This document shows, one piece after another, positions 1 through 11,300 of a stretch of 64,000 nucleotides of DNA. The notes beneath the pieces are model-generated. The model saw nothing but the letters and a program-made list of their open reading frames with translations, had not been told where the DNA came from and did not search any database. The stretch lies in contig CM026401.1 in NCBI GenBank assembly GCA_014843695.1, positions 23,950,597 through 24,014,596 of the forward strand. Direction: 5' to 3'. Within the stretch, counting starts at the first letter, position 1, and each line of letters begins with the position of its first letter. The stretch comes from Archivesica marissinica (taxonomy: Eukaryota; Mollusca; Bivalvia; Venerida; Vesicomyidae). A program made the position numbers and the translations under genes.

Positions 1-3000
1 GAAGATGGTAAATGACAGGCAGTATACAGTAGTGTGAAGATGGTAAATGAGAGGCAGTATACAGTAGTGTGAAGATGGTAAATGACAGGCAGTATACAGT
101 AGTGTGAAGATGGTAAATGAGAGGCAGTAAACAGTAGTGTGAAGATGGTAAATGACAGGCAGTATACAGTAGTGTGAAGATGGTAAAAGAGAGGCAGTAT
201 ACAGTAGTGTGAAGATGATAAACGAGAGGCAGTATACAGTAGTGTGAAGATGGTAAATGACAGGCAGTATACAGTAGTGTGAAGATGGTAAATGACAGGC
301 AGTATACAGTAGTGTGAAGATGGTAAATGAGAGGCTGTATACAGTAGTGTGAAGATGGTAAATGACAGGCAATATACAGTAGTGTGAAGATGGTAAATGA
401 CAGGCAGTATACAGTAGTGTGAAGATGGTAAATGAGAGGCAGTATACAGTAGTGTGAAGATGGTAAATGACAGGCAGTATACAGTAGTGTGAAGATGGTA
501 AATGAGAGCCCAGTATACAGTAGTGTGAAGATGGTAAATTAGAGCCCAGTATACAGTAGTGTGAAGATGGTAAATGACAGGCAGTATAAGTAGTGTGAAG
601 ATGGTAAACGAGAGGCAGTATACAGTAGTGTGAAGATGGTAAATGACAGGCAGTATACAGTAGTATGAAGATGGTATACGAGAGGCAGTATACAGTAGTG
701 TGAAGATGGTAAATGACAGGCAGTATACAGTAGTGTGAAGATGGTAAATGACAGGCGGTATGCACTAGTGTGAAGATGGTAAATGACAGGCAGTATACAG
801 TAGTGTGAAAATGGTAAATGACAGCCAGTATACAGTAGTGTGAAGATGGTAAATGACAGGCAGTATACAGTAGTGTGAAGATGGTAAATGACAGGCAGTA
901 TACAGTAGTGTGAAGATGGTAAATGAGAGGCAGTATACAGTAGTGTGAAGATGGTAAACGAGAGGCAGTATACAGTAGTGTGAAGATGATACACGAGAGG
1001 CAGTATACAGTAGTGTGAAGATGGTAAATGACAGGCAGTATACAGTAGTGTGAAGATGGTAAATGAGAGGCAGTATACAGTAGTGTGAAGATGGTAAATG
1101 ACAGGCAGTATACAGTAGTGTGAAGATGGTAAATGAGAGGCAGTATACAGTAGTGTGAAGATGGTAAATGAGAGGCAGTATACAGTAGTGTGAAGATGGT
1201 AAATGAGAGGCAGTATACAGTAGTGTGAAGATGGTAAATGACAGGCAGTATACAGTAGTGTGAAGATGGTAAATGACAGGCAGTATACAGTAGTGTGAAG
1301 ATGGTAAATGACAGGCAGTATACAGTAGTGTGAAGATGGTAAATGACAGGCAGTATACAGTAGTGTGAAGATGGTAAATGACAGGTAGTATACAGTAGTG
1401 TGAAGATGGTAAATGAGAGGCAGTATACAGTAGTGTGAAGATGTTAAATGACAGGCAGTATACAGTAGTGTGAAGATGGTAAATGACAGGCAGTATACAG
1501 TAGTGTGAAGATGGTAAATGACAGGCAGTATACAGTAGTGTGAAGATGGTACATGAGAGGCAGTATACAGTAGTGTGAAGATGGTAGATGAGAGGCAGTA
1601 TACAGTAGTGTGAAGATGGTAGATGAGAGGCAGTATACAGTAGTGTGAATATGGTAAATGACAGGCAGTATACAGTAGTGTGAAGATGGTAGATGAGAGG
1701 CAGTATACAGTAGTGTGAAGATGGTAGATGAGAGGCAGTATACAGTAGTGTGAAGATGGTAAATGACAGGCAGTATACAGTAGTGTGAAGATGGTAAATG
1801 AGAGCCCAGTATACAGTAGTGTGAAGATGGTATATGAGAGCTCAGTATACAGTAGTGTGAAGATGGTAAATGAGAGCCCAGTATACAGTAGTGTGAAGAT
1901 GGTAAATGACAGGCAGTATACAGTAGTGTGAAGTTTGTAAATGAGAGGCAATATACAGTAGTGTGAAGATGGTAAATGAGAGCCAGTATAAAGTAGTGTG
2001 AAGATGGTAAATGAGAGGCAGTATACAGTAGTGTGAAGATGGTAAATGACAGGCAGTAAACAGTAGTGTGAATATGGTAAATGACAGGCATATACAGTAG
2101 TGTGAAGATGGTAGATGACAGGCAGTATACAGTAGTGTGAAGATGGTAAATGACAGGCAATATACAGTAGTGTGAAGATGGTAAATGACAGGCAGTATAC
2201 AGTAGTGTGAAGATGGTAAATGACAGGCGGTATACACTAGTGTGAAGATGGTAAATGACAGGCAGTATACAGTAGTGTGAAAATGGTAAATGACAGCCAG
2301 TATACAGTAGTGTGAAGATGGTAAATGACAGGCAGTATACAGTAGTGTGAAGATAGTAAATGACAGGCAGTATACAGTAGTGTGAAGATGGTAAATGACA
2401 GGCAGTATACAGTAGTGTGAAGATGGTAAATGAGAGGCAGTATACAGTAGTGTGAAGATGGTAAATGACAGGCAATATACAGTAGTGTGAAGATGGTAAA
2501 TGACAGGCAGTATACAGTAGTGTGAAGATGGTAAATGAGAGCCCAGCATACAGTAGTGTGAAGATGGTAATTTAGAGCCCAGTATACAGTAGTGTGAAGA
2601 TGGTAAATGACAGGCAGTATAAGTAGTGTGAAGATGGTAAACGAGAGGCAGTATACAATAGTGTGAAGATGGTAAATGACAGGCAGTATACAGTAGTATG
2701 AAGATGGTAAACGAGAGGCAGTATACAGTAGTGTGAAGATGGTAAATGACAGGCAGTATACAGTAGTGTGAAGATGGTAAATGACAGGCGGTATACACTA
2801 GTGTGAAGATGGTAAATGACAGGCAGTATACAGTAGTGTGAAAATGGTAAATGACAGCCAATATACAGTAGTGTGAAGATGGTAAATGACAGGCAGTATA
2901 CAGTAGTGTGAAGATGGTAAATGACAGGCAGTATACAGTAGTGTGAAGATGGTAAATGAGAGGCAGTATACAGTAGTGTGAAGATGGTAAATGATAGGCA

Positions 3001-5534
3001 ATATACAGTAGTGTGAAGATGGTAAATGACAGGCAGTATACAGTAGTGTGAAGATGGTAAATGACAGGCAGTATACAGTAGTGTGAAGATGGTAAATGAG
3101 AGGCAGTATACAGTAGTGTGAAGATGGTAAATGACAGGCAGTATACAGTAGTGTGAAGATGGTAGATGAGAGGCAGTAAACAGTAGTGTGAAGATGGTAA
3201 ATGACAGGCAGTATACAGTAGTGTGAAGATGGTAAATGACAGGCAGTATACACTAGTGTGAAGATGGTAAATGACAGGCAGTATACAGTATTGTGAAGAT
3301 GGTAAATGACAGGCAGTATACACTAGTGTGAAGATGGTATATGAGAGGCAGTATACAGTAGTGTGAAGATGGTAAACGAGAGGCAGTATACAGTAGTGTG
3401 AAGATGATAAACGAGAGGCAGTATACAGTTGTGTGAAGATGGTAAATGACAGTCAGTAAACAGTAGTGTGAAGATGGTAAATAACAGGCAGTATACAGTA
3501 GTGTGAAGATGGTAAATGACAGGCAGTATACACTAGTGTGAAGATGGTAAATGACAGGCAGTATACAGTAGTGTGAAGATGGTAAATGACAGGCAGTATA
3601 CAGTAGTGTGAAGATGGTAAATGACAGGCAGTATACACTAGTGTGAAGATGGTAAATGACAGGCAGTATACAGTAGTGTGAAGATGGTAAAGCAGTATAC
3701 AGTAGTGTGAAGATGGTAAATGACAGCCAGTATACAGTAGTGTGAAGATGGTAAATGACAGGCAGTATACAGTAGTGTGAAGATAGTAAATGAGAGGCAG
3801 TATACAGTAGTGTGAAGATGGTAAATGACAGGCAGTAAACAGTAGTGTGAAGATGGTAAATGACAGGCAGTAAACAGTAGTGTGAATATGGTAAATGACA
3901 GGCATATACAGTAGTGTGAAGATGGTAGATGACAGGCAGTATACAGTAGTGTGAAGATGGTAAATGACAGGCAGTATACAGTAGTGTGAAGATGGTAAAT
4001 GAGAGGCAGTATACAGTAGTGTGAAGATGGTAAATGACAGTCAGTAAACAGTAGTGTGAAGATGGTAAATAACAGGCAGTATACAGTAGTGTGAAGATGG
4101 TAAATGACAGGCAGTATACACTAGTGTGAAGATGGTAAATGACAGGCAGTATACAGTAGTGTGAAGATGATAAAGCAGTATACAGTAGTGTGAAGATGGT
4201 AAATGACAGGCAGTATACAGTAGTGTGAAGATGGTAAATGACAGGCAGTATACACTAGTGTGAAGATGGTAAATGACAGGCAGTATACAGTAGTGTGAAG
4301 ATGGTAAAGCAGTATACAGTAGTGTGAAGATGGTAAATGACAGCCAGTATACAGTAGTGTGAAGATGGTAAATGACAGGCAGTATACAGTAGTGTGAAGA
4401 TGGTAAATGAGAGGCAGTATACAGTAGTGTTAAGATGGTAAATGACAGGCAGTATACAGTAGTGTGAAGATGGTAAATGACAGGCAGTATACAGTAGTGT
4501 GAAGATGGTAAATGACAGGCAGTATACAGTAGTGTGAAGATGGTAAATGACAGGCAGTATACAGTAGTGTGAAGATGGTAAATGACAGGCAGTATACAGT
4601 AGTGTGAAGATGGTAAACGAGAGGCAGTATACAGTAGTGTGAAGATGGTAAATGACAGGCAGTAAACAGTAGTGTGAAGATGGTAAATGAGAGCCCAGTA
4701 TACAGTAGTGTGAAGATGGTAAATGAGAGCCCAGTATACAGTAGTGTGAAGATGGTAAATGACAGGCAGTATACAGTAGTGTGAAGATGGTAAATGACAG
4801 GCGGTATACACTAGTGTGAAGATGGTAAATGACAGGCAGTATACAGTAGTGTGAAAATGGTAAATGACAGCCAGTATACAGTAGTGTGAAGATGGTAAAT
4901 GACAGGCAGTATACAGTAGTGTGAAGATGGTAAATGACAGGCAGTATACAGTAGTGTGAAGATGGTAAATGAGAGGCAGTATACAGTAGTGTGAAGATGG
5001 TAGATGAGAGGCAGTATACAGTAGTGTGAAGATGGTAAATGATAGGCAATATACAGTAGTGTGAAGATGGTAAATGACAGGCAGTATACAGTAGTGTGAA
5101 GATGGTAGATGAGAGGCAGTAAACAGTAGCGTGAAGATGGTAAATGACAGGCAGTATACAGTAGTGTGAAGATGGTAAATGACAGGCAGTATACAGTAGT
5201 GTGAAGATGGTAAATGACAGCCAGTATACAGTAGTGTGAAGATGGTAAATGACAGGCAGTATACACTAGTGTGAAGATGGTAAATGACAGGCAGTATACA
5301 GTAGTGTGAAGTTGGTAAATGACAGGCAGTATACAGTAGTGTGAAGATGGTAAATGACAGGCAGTATACAGTAGTGTGAAGATGGTAAATGAGAGCCAGT
5401 ATACAGTAGTGTGAAGATGGTAAATGACAGGCAGTATACAGTAGTGTGAAGATGGTAAATGACAGGCAGTATACAGTAGTGTGAAGATGGTAAATGAGAG
5501 CCCAGTATACAGTAGTGTGAAGATGGTAAATGAG
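1..5534. repeat. 35-bp unit satellite array (about 158 copies, left edge open)
   Basis: Head-to-tail copies of a 35-bp unit cover this whole stretch. The unit reads gaagatggtaaatgacaggc followed by agtatacagtagtgt. Common variants replace the segment aatgacaggc with aatgagaggc or aacgagaggc. A 36-bp form carries agagcccag. A few copies are shortened by internal deletion, for example around 3690, 4173 and 4307 (tggtaaagcagtatac). The array is cut by the window start, so its true length is unknown. It ends in a degenerate copy at about 5534. On the minus strand the consensus contains no TAA, TAG or TGA in any frame, which is why very long histidine-, leucine- and tyrosine-rich open frames appear there. 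They are not genes. Confidence 0.98.
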
Positions 5535-6038
5535 TGAGTGGCAGATATTACTTGAATCAGTGCATGAAATTACAGTAACACAGTAGTCTACTTACTCATG
5601 TAGCAACTCAACAAATTAGTCCAAATTTGATAAAACTGGAGAATGTACAGTGTATATATAGACAGCTGACTGATGTACAACAATAGGTGAGCACCTGCCC
5701 AATGATTAACCTATAATATGAATATTCATGTAATTATCTCTAGTCATCTCAATTAGCAGGTGATCTACTCTATCGTATCATGTATAACAGAGTTATCAAT
5801 CAATAAATTATACATTAACCTACACCTATCACACTAATCAGGTAATATTTGGTAGAAATAAACTGCTACACACATTGCCATTTATAATAAATATATTTTA
5901 CAGAACAGAAAAACATACAATACTGGTCACTACAATAATCTCATTTAGTATTCGTGACAGCTGCTTCCTTTTCTACAATACAAAGAAAACAGAATGATGA
6001 TGTTTCCGCCGATGTCGCTTTTCTTCCAATGGTTGTAG
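5535..6038. other. AT-rich unique sequence, no gene seen
   Basis: Non-repetitive AT-rich sequence follows the satellite. I see no sustained coding frame or RNA gene in it. The last 30 bases (about 6014-6038) contain a pyrimidine-rich tract, gcttttcttcc, then ttgtag, which could be the 3' splice site for the open frame that follows. Confidence 0.6.
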
Positions 6039-6341
6039 GCAAAGTCTACAGGTGATAAATCTGCATGCAAGGAGTCCGGTCATAGAAAAGACTCCTGTCC
6101 ATTAAAGGATGTACACTCGTCCCCAGAGGATACCCCATCGGAGGCCTCAAGTGTGAGCGAGGATAACTCTGCTACGGTAACGGGTGGCCAGCTAGAGGGA
6201 GACTCTGAACACAAGCAATTCACCAATAAAGGAAGCCACGCTGAACAACCTAAACCCTTCCTCAATACGTCAAAGAAGTCAGGAGAAGGCACAAAACGAA
6301 TCTTGATAAATTTATGCAGCATGATTCAAGCAAGGAGATGA
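6039..6341 (+). CDS. Putative terminal coding exon, unknown hydrophilic protein
   Basis: I do not recognise the protein. An open frame of 100 codons runs from just after a TAG at 6036-6038 to a TGA at 6339-6341. The product is hydrophilic and rich in Ser, Glu, Lys and Asp, and it looks disordered: an acidic-serine segment (SSPEDTPSEASSVSEDNS) is followed by a basic one (KKSGEGTKR). There is no signal peptide or membrane segment. No ATG lies near the start, and the upstream bases (pyrimidine tract ending in ttgtag at 6038, or ctacag at 6051) look like a 3' splice site, so a last exon is more likely than a whole gene. Base composition is clearly more GC-rich than the flanks. An AATAAA lies nine bases after the stop codon. 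The opposite strand is also partly open here (6080-6322), which weakens the call. A retroposed gene fragment is an alternative. Confidence 0.4.
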   Translation, partial: AKSTGDKSACKESGHRKDSCPLKDVHSSPEDTPSEASSVSEDNSATVTGGQLEGDSEHKQFTNKGSHAEQPKPFLNTSKKSGEGTKRILINLCSMIQARR

Positions 6342-6349
6342 ATGCGTCA

Positions 6350-6355
6350 AATAAA
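6350..6355 (+). promoter_or_regulatory. Possible polyadenylation signal AATAAA
   Basis: AATAAA followed by an A-rich stretch lies directly downstream of the stop codon of the putative exon at 6039-6341. It supports, but does not prove, that this is the 3' end of a plus-strand transcript. Hexamers of this kind are common by chance in AT-rich DNA. Confidence 0.3.
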
Positions 6356-6658
6356 CAAAAAACCCGGTAAAGTCATGCACTCATCGCTCACACCGGCAGA
6401 AATACTTCACGAATGCACAAAGAAATCACGGAATTATGACAGTGAATACAGCATTGATTAATCACGAATGTTATTCTGTGTTGTTACTGCCCAATGCATA
6501 TACTAGCTATGCATTAATCGAACAATGGACTACGAAACTGATTATTATATTTCCTTAGGGTGATAATAGCAATATAATGATAATGAATAGTGAACACATC
6601 AGTGTACTGCTGCACTTATTCACGCACATGTGCATACAAACCTTAATGAATGTATTAA
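6356..6658. other. Unique sequence, nothing identified
   Basis: AT-rich non-repetitive DNA between the putative exon and the SINE insertion. I see no coding frame, RNA gene or repeat structure in it. Confidence 0.5.
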
Positions 6659-6672
6659 TGTTGTTTATTGAT
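6659..6672. repeat. Target-site duplication, left copy
   Basis: The 14 bases tgttgtttattgat occur here and again, without mismatch, at 6956-6969. They flank the SINE precisely, as expected for insertion by LINE-type target-primed reverse transcription. Confidence 0.85.
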
Positions 6673-6690
6673 GTGTGTGTTACGTTTATA

Positions 6691-6718
6691 GTCGCTACCA
6701 GTTGCCCATATTAGCGAC
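6691..6718 (-). other. Short inverted repeat in the SINE 3' region
   Basis: gtcgcta at 6691-6697 and tagcgac at 6712-6718 are perfect inverted repeats separated by 14 bases. A stem-loop near the 3' end of a SINE is often the part shared with the partner LINE and recognised by its reverse transcriptase. That role is inferred here. Confidence 0.5.
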
Positions 6719-6891
6719 GCCTCCTGAAGAGATTAGTCATTTTAGATTTTGGAGGATAGTGCAGTGATACAGACAGAGACCCATTCCAGAATCTCCTCTG
6801 GTTCTTTTACGTGCACGGTGTAAAGCACCGACACGAGATCTCGGTTTAACGTCCCATCTGAAAGACTGTTAATTTTATTAGGGTCAGATGG

Positions 6892-6902
6892 GGGATCGAA
6901 CC
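6892..6902 (-). promoter_or_regulatory. RNA polymerase III B box of the SINE
   Basis: On the minus strand this reads ggttcgatccc, matching the B-box consensus GGTTCRANYCC of tRNA genes exactly. Confidence 0.85.
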
Positions 6903-6934
6903 TGCAATCCCTGGATTACCAGTCCAGCGTGTTA

Positions 6935-6947
6935 CCACTGGACTACA
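6935..6947 (-). promoter_or_regulatory. RNA polymerase III A box of the SINE
   Basis: On the minus strand this reads tgtagtccagtgg, which fits the A-box pattern TRGYNNARNNGG. It lies about 33 bases upstream of the B box, a spacing typical of a tRNA-type internal promoter. Confidence 0.75.
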
Positions 6948-6955
6948 GATCCGTC

Positions 6956-6969
6956 TGTTGTTTATTGAT
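6956..6969. repeat. Target-site duplication, right copy
   Basis: Second exact copy of the 14-bp sequence at 6659-6672. It overlaps the first degenerate unit of the 62-bp minisatellite, so the SINE inserted at the edge of that array. Confidence 0.85.
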
Positions 6970-7430
6970 ACGAATATAACTACGGTATTATATTTACTAC
7001 ATGTTAAACATATAAATATTGGTACGAAAAAACATTATTTATATGCTTATTACAGGTACAATGGCTTCGTTGGTTAATGGTACGAAATTAAATCTGTTTA
7101 TATGTTTACTACATATAATAGCTTGATTTGTTGTGGTACGTAAATAACTTTGTATACATGTATATGTTTACTACATATAATAGCTTGATTTGTTGTGGTA
7201 CGTAAATAACTTTGTATACATGTATATGTTTACTATATATAATAGCTTGATTGGTTGTGGTACGTAAATAACTTTGTATACATGTATATGTTTACTACAT
7301 ATAATAGCTTGATTTGTTGTGGTACGTAAATAACTTTGTATACATGTATATGTTTAATATATATAATAGCTTGATTGGTTGTGGTACGTAAATAACTTTG
7401 TATACATGTATATATTTACTACATACAAAA
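6967..7430. repeat. 62-bp minisatellite (about 8 units, the first three degenerate)
   Basis: The anchor ggtacg recurs at 7021, 7079, 7135, 7197, 7259, 7321 and 7383, with a related gatacg at 6967. The last five are spaced exactly 62 bp apart and share the segments taaataactttgtatacatg and acatataatagcttgatt. The earlier intervals are 54-58 bp and the sequence is diverged, as is usual at array edges. Confidence 0.9.
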
Positions 7431-8252
7431 GATAGAATGATTTCATCGGTTACTGATACAGCGGTAATTATGTTTTTATGTTTGGTAAATGCAAGCGTAA
7501 ATTTACTTGAGACATTATCATAATTACATGCTTCATTTGCAATGGATTTTTGCAGTTTAATTGAATCAATAATTGATTTCACAATTCAAGGTGGTAATAA
7601 CCGAGCGGTCTGTGGTGCTAGTGCTTCACATTTCGCACAGCGTTACAATACCACAGGTCCATGTGAAACTTTGTACTTTGTATGAAGAAAATCATGAGTC
7701 TACATTTAGGTAACTATAATGTTCATTTAAGATTGTACATACAAGTTTTTGTTAATGATAAGCTTTGTGATAAGATCAAACATGCTCTGTAGGCCCTACT
7801 GTTAAAAGTTTTACATTTATCTCTTTTAAAGTATTTGAATTAACTTGGAATCTATTGCAATGGTTAGTATTGTTATTGCATTGATTGGGTTGCGTTTTGT
7901 TGTAGCAATGTCTTATTGTATTTATAAGTTTAGCACTCTGTTAATGTCATATATTTTCGCGATGGGTGTTAATGATTGACTTGTCTATTACTGTCATGAT
8001 TTTTCCTATTCTGCATGTTAGGATTTGGTTTTGGTGTTACAGTAACTGCACAGTATATAAGCAGAGGAGCTAGTCATGTTAATATGTAATTAACTGAACA
8101 AGGTCTGTGATGGTTGAACCAGTTAATCATACCACTATGCGTATCTACTTTATTGTATCTTTTAATGTTGTACTTACGACAAACCAAGTTATGTACATGA
8201 TTGGTAATGGTAAAGTTGTATGTGGTCATAGATCATAATTGTTACATTGATA
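7431..8252. other. AT-rich unique sequence, no gene seen
   Basis: Non-repetitive DNA with no supported coding frame. The only structure I note is a weak tRNA-like patch at about 7593-7670, listed separately. Confidence 0.5.
7593..7670 (+). other. Possible degenerate tRNA-like (Leu/Ser-type) fragment
   Basis: The segment ccgagcggtctgtgg at 7601 resembles the D-arm and A-box region of leucine or serine tRNAs and of SINEs derived from them. A clear B box does not follow (aggtccatgtgaaac is only a loose match), and I cannot fold a full cloverleaf. It may be an old SINE head or a chance match. Confidence 0.2.
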
Positions 8253-8390
8253 AATGTATTGATGTATGTATGTATGTATGTATGTATGTATTGATGTATG
8301 TATGTATGTATTGATGTATGTATGTATGTATGTATGTATTGATGTATGTATGTATGTATGTATTGATGTATGTATGTATGTATGTATTGA
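8253..8390. repeat. TATG/TGTA microsatellite with periodic TTGA interruptions
   Basis: Tetranucleotide runs of tatg are interrupted at intervals by attgatg, giving blocks of 2-5 tetramers between interruptions. This suggests slippage plus duplication of longer blocks. The short tyrosine/isoleucine/histidine-rich frame on the minus strand is a product of the repeat. Confidence 0.95.
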
Positions 8391-11300
8391 TAACTGTATG
8401 AATGTATTTGTATACCAAACAGTTATTATGCTTAATGTATAATTGCAGATCTGGGATTATCATCACAGACTTTTCTTCTTCATGTGATTTACTGATGTGG
8501 GATTAATTAGTGGGAGTTACTTCACATGTATTACTGAAGTGGGAGTTACTTAGTGGGAGTTACTTCATGTGTATTACTGAAGTGGGAGTTACTTCACATG
8601 AATTACTGAAGTGGGAGTTACTTCACGTGTATTACTGAAGTGGGAGTTACTTCACGTGTATTACTGAAGTGGGAGTTGCTTCACGTGTATTACTGAAGTG
8701 GGAGTTACTTCACATGTATTACTGAAGTGGGAGTTACTTCACATGTATGACTGAAGTGGGAGTTACTTAGTGGGAGTTACTTCACATGTATGACTGAAGT
8801 GGGAGTTACTTAGTGGGAGTTACTTCACGTGAATTACAGAAGTGGGACTTACTTAGTGGGAGTTACTTCATGTGTATTACTGAAGTGGGAGTTACTTAGT
8901 GGGAGTTACTTCACGTGTATTACTGAAGTGGGAGTTACTTCACATGTATGACTGAAGTGGGAGTTACTTAGTGGGAGTTACTTCACATGTATGACTGAAG
9001 TGGGAGTTACTTAGTGGGAGCTACTTCACGTGAATTACAGAAGTGGGAGTTACTTCACGTGTATTACTGAAGTGGGAGTTACTTCACATGTATTACTGAA
9101 GTGGGAGTTACTTCATGTGTATTACTGAAGTGGGAGTTACTTCATGTGTATTACTGAAGTGGGAGTTACTTCACGTGTATTACTGAAGTGGGAGTTACTT
9201 ACGTGTATTACTGAAGTGGGAGTTACTTAGTGGGAGTTACTTCACATGTATGACTGAAGTGGGAGTTACTTAGTGGGAGTTACTTCACGTGTATTACTGA
9301 AGTGGGAGTTACTTCACGTGTATTACTGAAGTGGGAGTTACTTCATGTGTATTACTGAAGTGGGAGTTACGTAGTGGGAGTTACTTCACGTGTATTACTG
9401 AAGTGGGAGTTACTTCACATGAATTACTGAAGTGGGAGTTACTTCATGTGTATTACTGAAGTGGGAGTTACTTCATGTGTATTACTGAAGTGGGAGTTAC
9501 TTCACGTGTATTACTGAAGTGGGAGTTACTTAGTGGGAGTTACTTCACATGTATGACTGAAGTGGGAGTTACTTAGTGGGAGTTACTTCACGTGTATTAC
9601 TGAAGTGGGAGTTACTTCACGTGTATTACTGAAGTGGGAGTTACTTCATGTGTATTACTGAAGTGGGAGTTACTTAGTGGGAGTTACTTCACGTGTATTA
9701 CTGAAGTGGGAGTTACTTCACATGTATTACTGAAGTGGGAGTTACTTCACGTGTATTACTAAAGAGGGAGTTACTTCACGTGAATTACTGAAGTGGGAGT
9801 TACTTCACATGAATTACTGAAGTGGGAGTTACTTCACATGTATTACTGAAGTGGGAGTTACTTCACATGTATTACTGAAGTGGGAGTTACTTCACATGTA
9901 TTACTGAAGTGGGAGTTACTTCACATGTATTACTGAAGTGGGAGTTACTTAGTGGGAGTTACTTCACATGTATTACTGAAGTGGGAGTTGCTTCACATGT
10001 ATTACTGAAGTGGGAGTTACTTCACATGTATTACTGAAGTGGGAGTTACTTCACATGTATGACTGAAGTGGGAGTTACTTAGTGGGAGTTACTTCACATG
10101 TATGACTGAAGTGGGAGTTACTTAGTGGGAGTTACTTCATGTGAATTATAGAAGTGGGAGTTACATCACGTGTATTACTGAAGTGGGAGTTACTTCACAT
10201 GTATTACTGAAGTGGGAGTTACTTCACATGTATGACTGAAGTGGGAGTTACTTAGTGGGAGTTACTTCACGTGAATTACAGAAGTGGGAGTTACTTCACG
10301 TGTATTACTGAAGTGGGAGTTACTTCACATGTATTACTGAAGTGGGAGTTACTTCATGTGTATTACTGAAGTGGGAGTTACTTCATGTGTATTACTGAAG
10401 TGGGAGTTACTTCCTGTGTATTACTGAAGTGGGAGTTACTTCACGTGTATTACTGAAGTGGGAGTTACTTAGTGGGAGTTACTTCACATGTATGACTGAA
10501 GTGGGAGTTACTTAGTGGGAGTTACTTCACGTGTATTACTGAAGTGGGAGTTACTTCACGTGTATTACTGAAGTGGGAGTTACTTCATGTGTATTACTGA
10601 AGTGGGAGTTACTTCACGTGTATTACTGAAGTGGGAGTTACTTCACGTGTATTACTGAAGTGGGAGTTACTTCACGTGTATTACTGAAGTGGGAGTTACT
10701 TCACGTGTATTACTGAAGTGGGAGTTACTTCACGTGAATTACTGAAGTGGGAGTTACTTCACGTGTATTACTGAAGTGGGAGTTACTTCATGTGTATTAC
10801 TGAAGTGGGAGTTACTTCACATGTATTACTGAAGTGGGAGTTACTTAGTAGGAGTTACTTCACATGTATTACTGAAGTGGGAGTTACTTCACGTGTATTA
10901 CTGAAGTGAGAGTTACTTCACGTGTATTACTGACGTGGGAGTTGCTTCACGTGTATTACTGAAGTGGGAGTTACTTAGTGGGAGATACATCATGTGTATT
11001 ACTGAAGTGGGAGTTACTTCACGTGTATTACTGAAGTGGGAGTTACTTCACGTGAATTACTGAAGTGGGAGTTACTTCATGTGTATTACTGAAGTGGGGG
11101 TTACTTAGTGGGAGTTACTTCACGTGTATTACTGAAGTGGGAGTTACTTCACATGCATTACTGAAGTGGGAGTTACTTCACATGTATTACTGAAGTGGGA
11201 GTTACTTCACATGTATTACTGAAGTGGGAGTTGCTTCACGTGTATTACTGAAGTGGGAGTTACTTAGTGGGAGTTACTTCATGTGTATTACTGAAGTGGG

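Larger units (their letters stand above)
6673..6955 (-). mobile_element. tRNA-derived SINE with conserved invertebrate-type central domain
   Basis: Read on the minus strand, the element starts at 6955 with a tRNA-like head. It has an A box (tgtagtccagtgg), an anticodon-like arm whose stem halves ctgga and tccag enclose GGT (threonine-like), and a perfect B box (ggttcgatccc). The head is followed by a body containing atgggacgttaaaccgag, then gcacgtaaaagaacc. As I recall them, these body motifs resemble the central domain shared by many invertebrate SINEs (Nin-DC type); the exact family name needs a database search. The 3' region carries a short hairpin (6691-6718) and ends in a CA-rich tail. 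A perfect 14-bp duplication flanks it, so it is an intact, fairly recent insertion. SINEs encode no protein and depend on a partner LINE. Confidence 0.85.

Noticed and set aside
539..5266. Long minus-strand open frames of 150-490 codons rich in His, Leu, Tyr and Ser over the 35-bp array
   Set aside because: The minus strand of the unit has no stop triplet in any frame, and 35 is not a multiple of 3, so frames stay open simply because of composition. The products only repeat the three frames of the unit.
6873..6955. Functional tRNA gene on the minus strand
   Set aside because: The A and B boxes are present, but the acceptor stem does not pair well and the sequence continues into a SINE body with flanking target-site duplications.
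7295..7582. 95-codon minus-strand frame over the 62-bp minisatellite and its flank
   Set aside because: Half of it translates the tandem repeat. The rest is AT-rich with no splice, promoter or family signal.
8242..8466. 74-codon Ile/Tyr/His/Thr frame on the minus strand
   Set aside because: It translates the TATG-type microsatellite.
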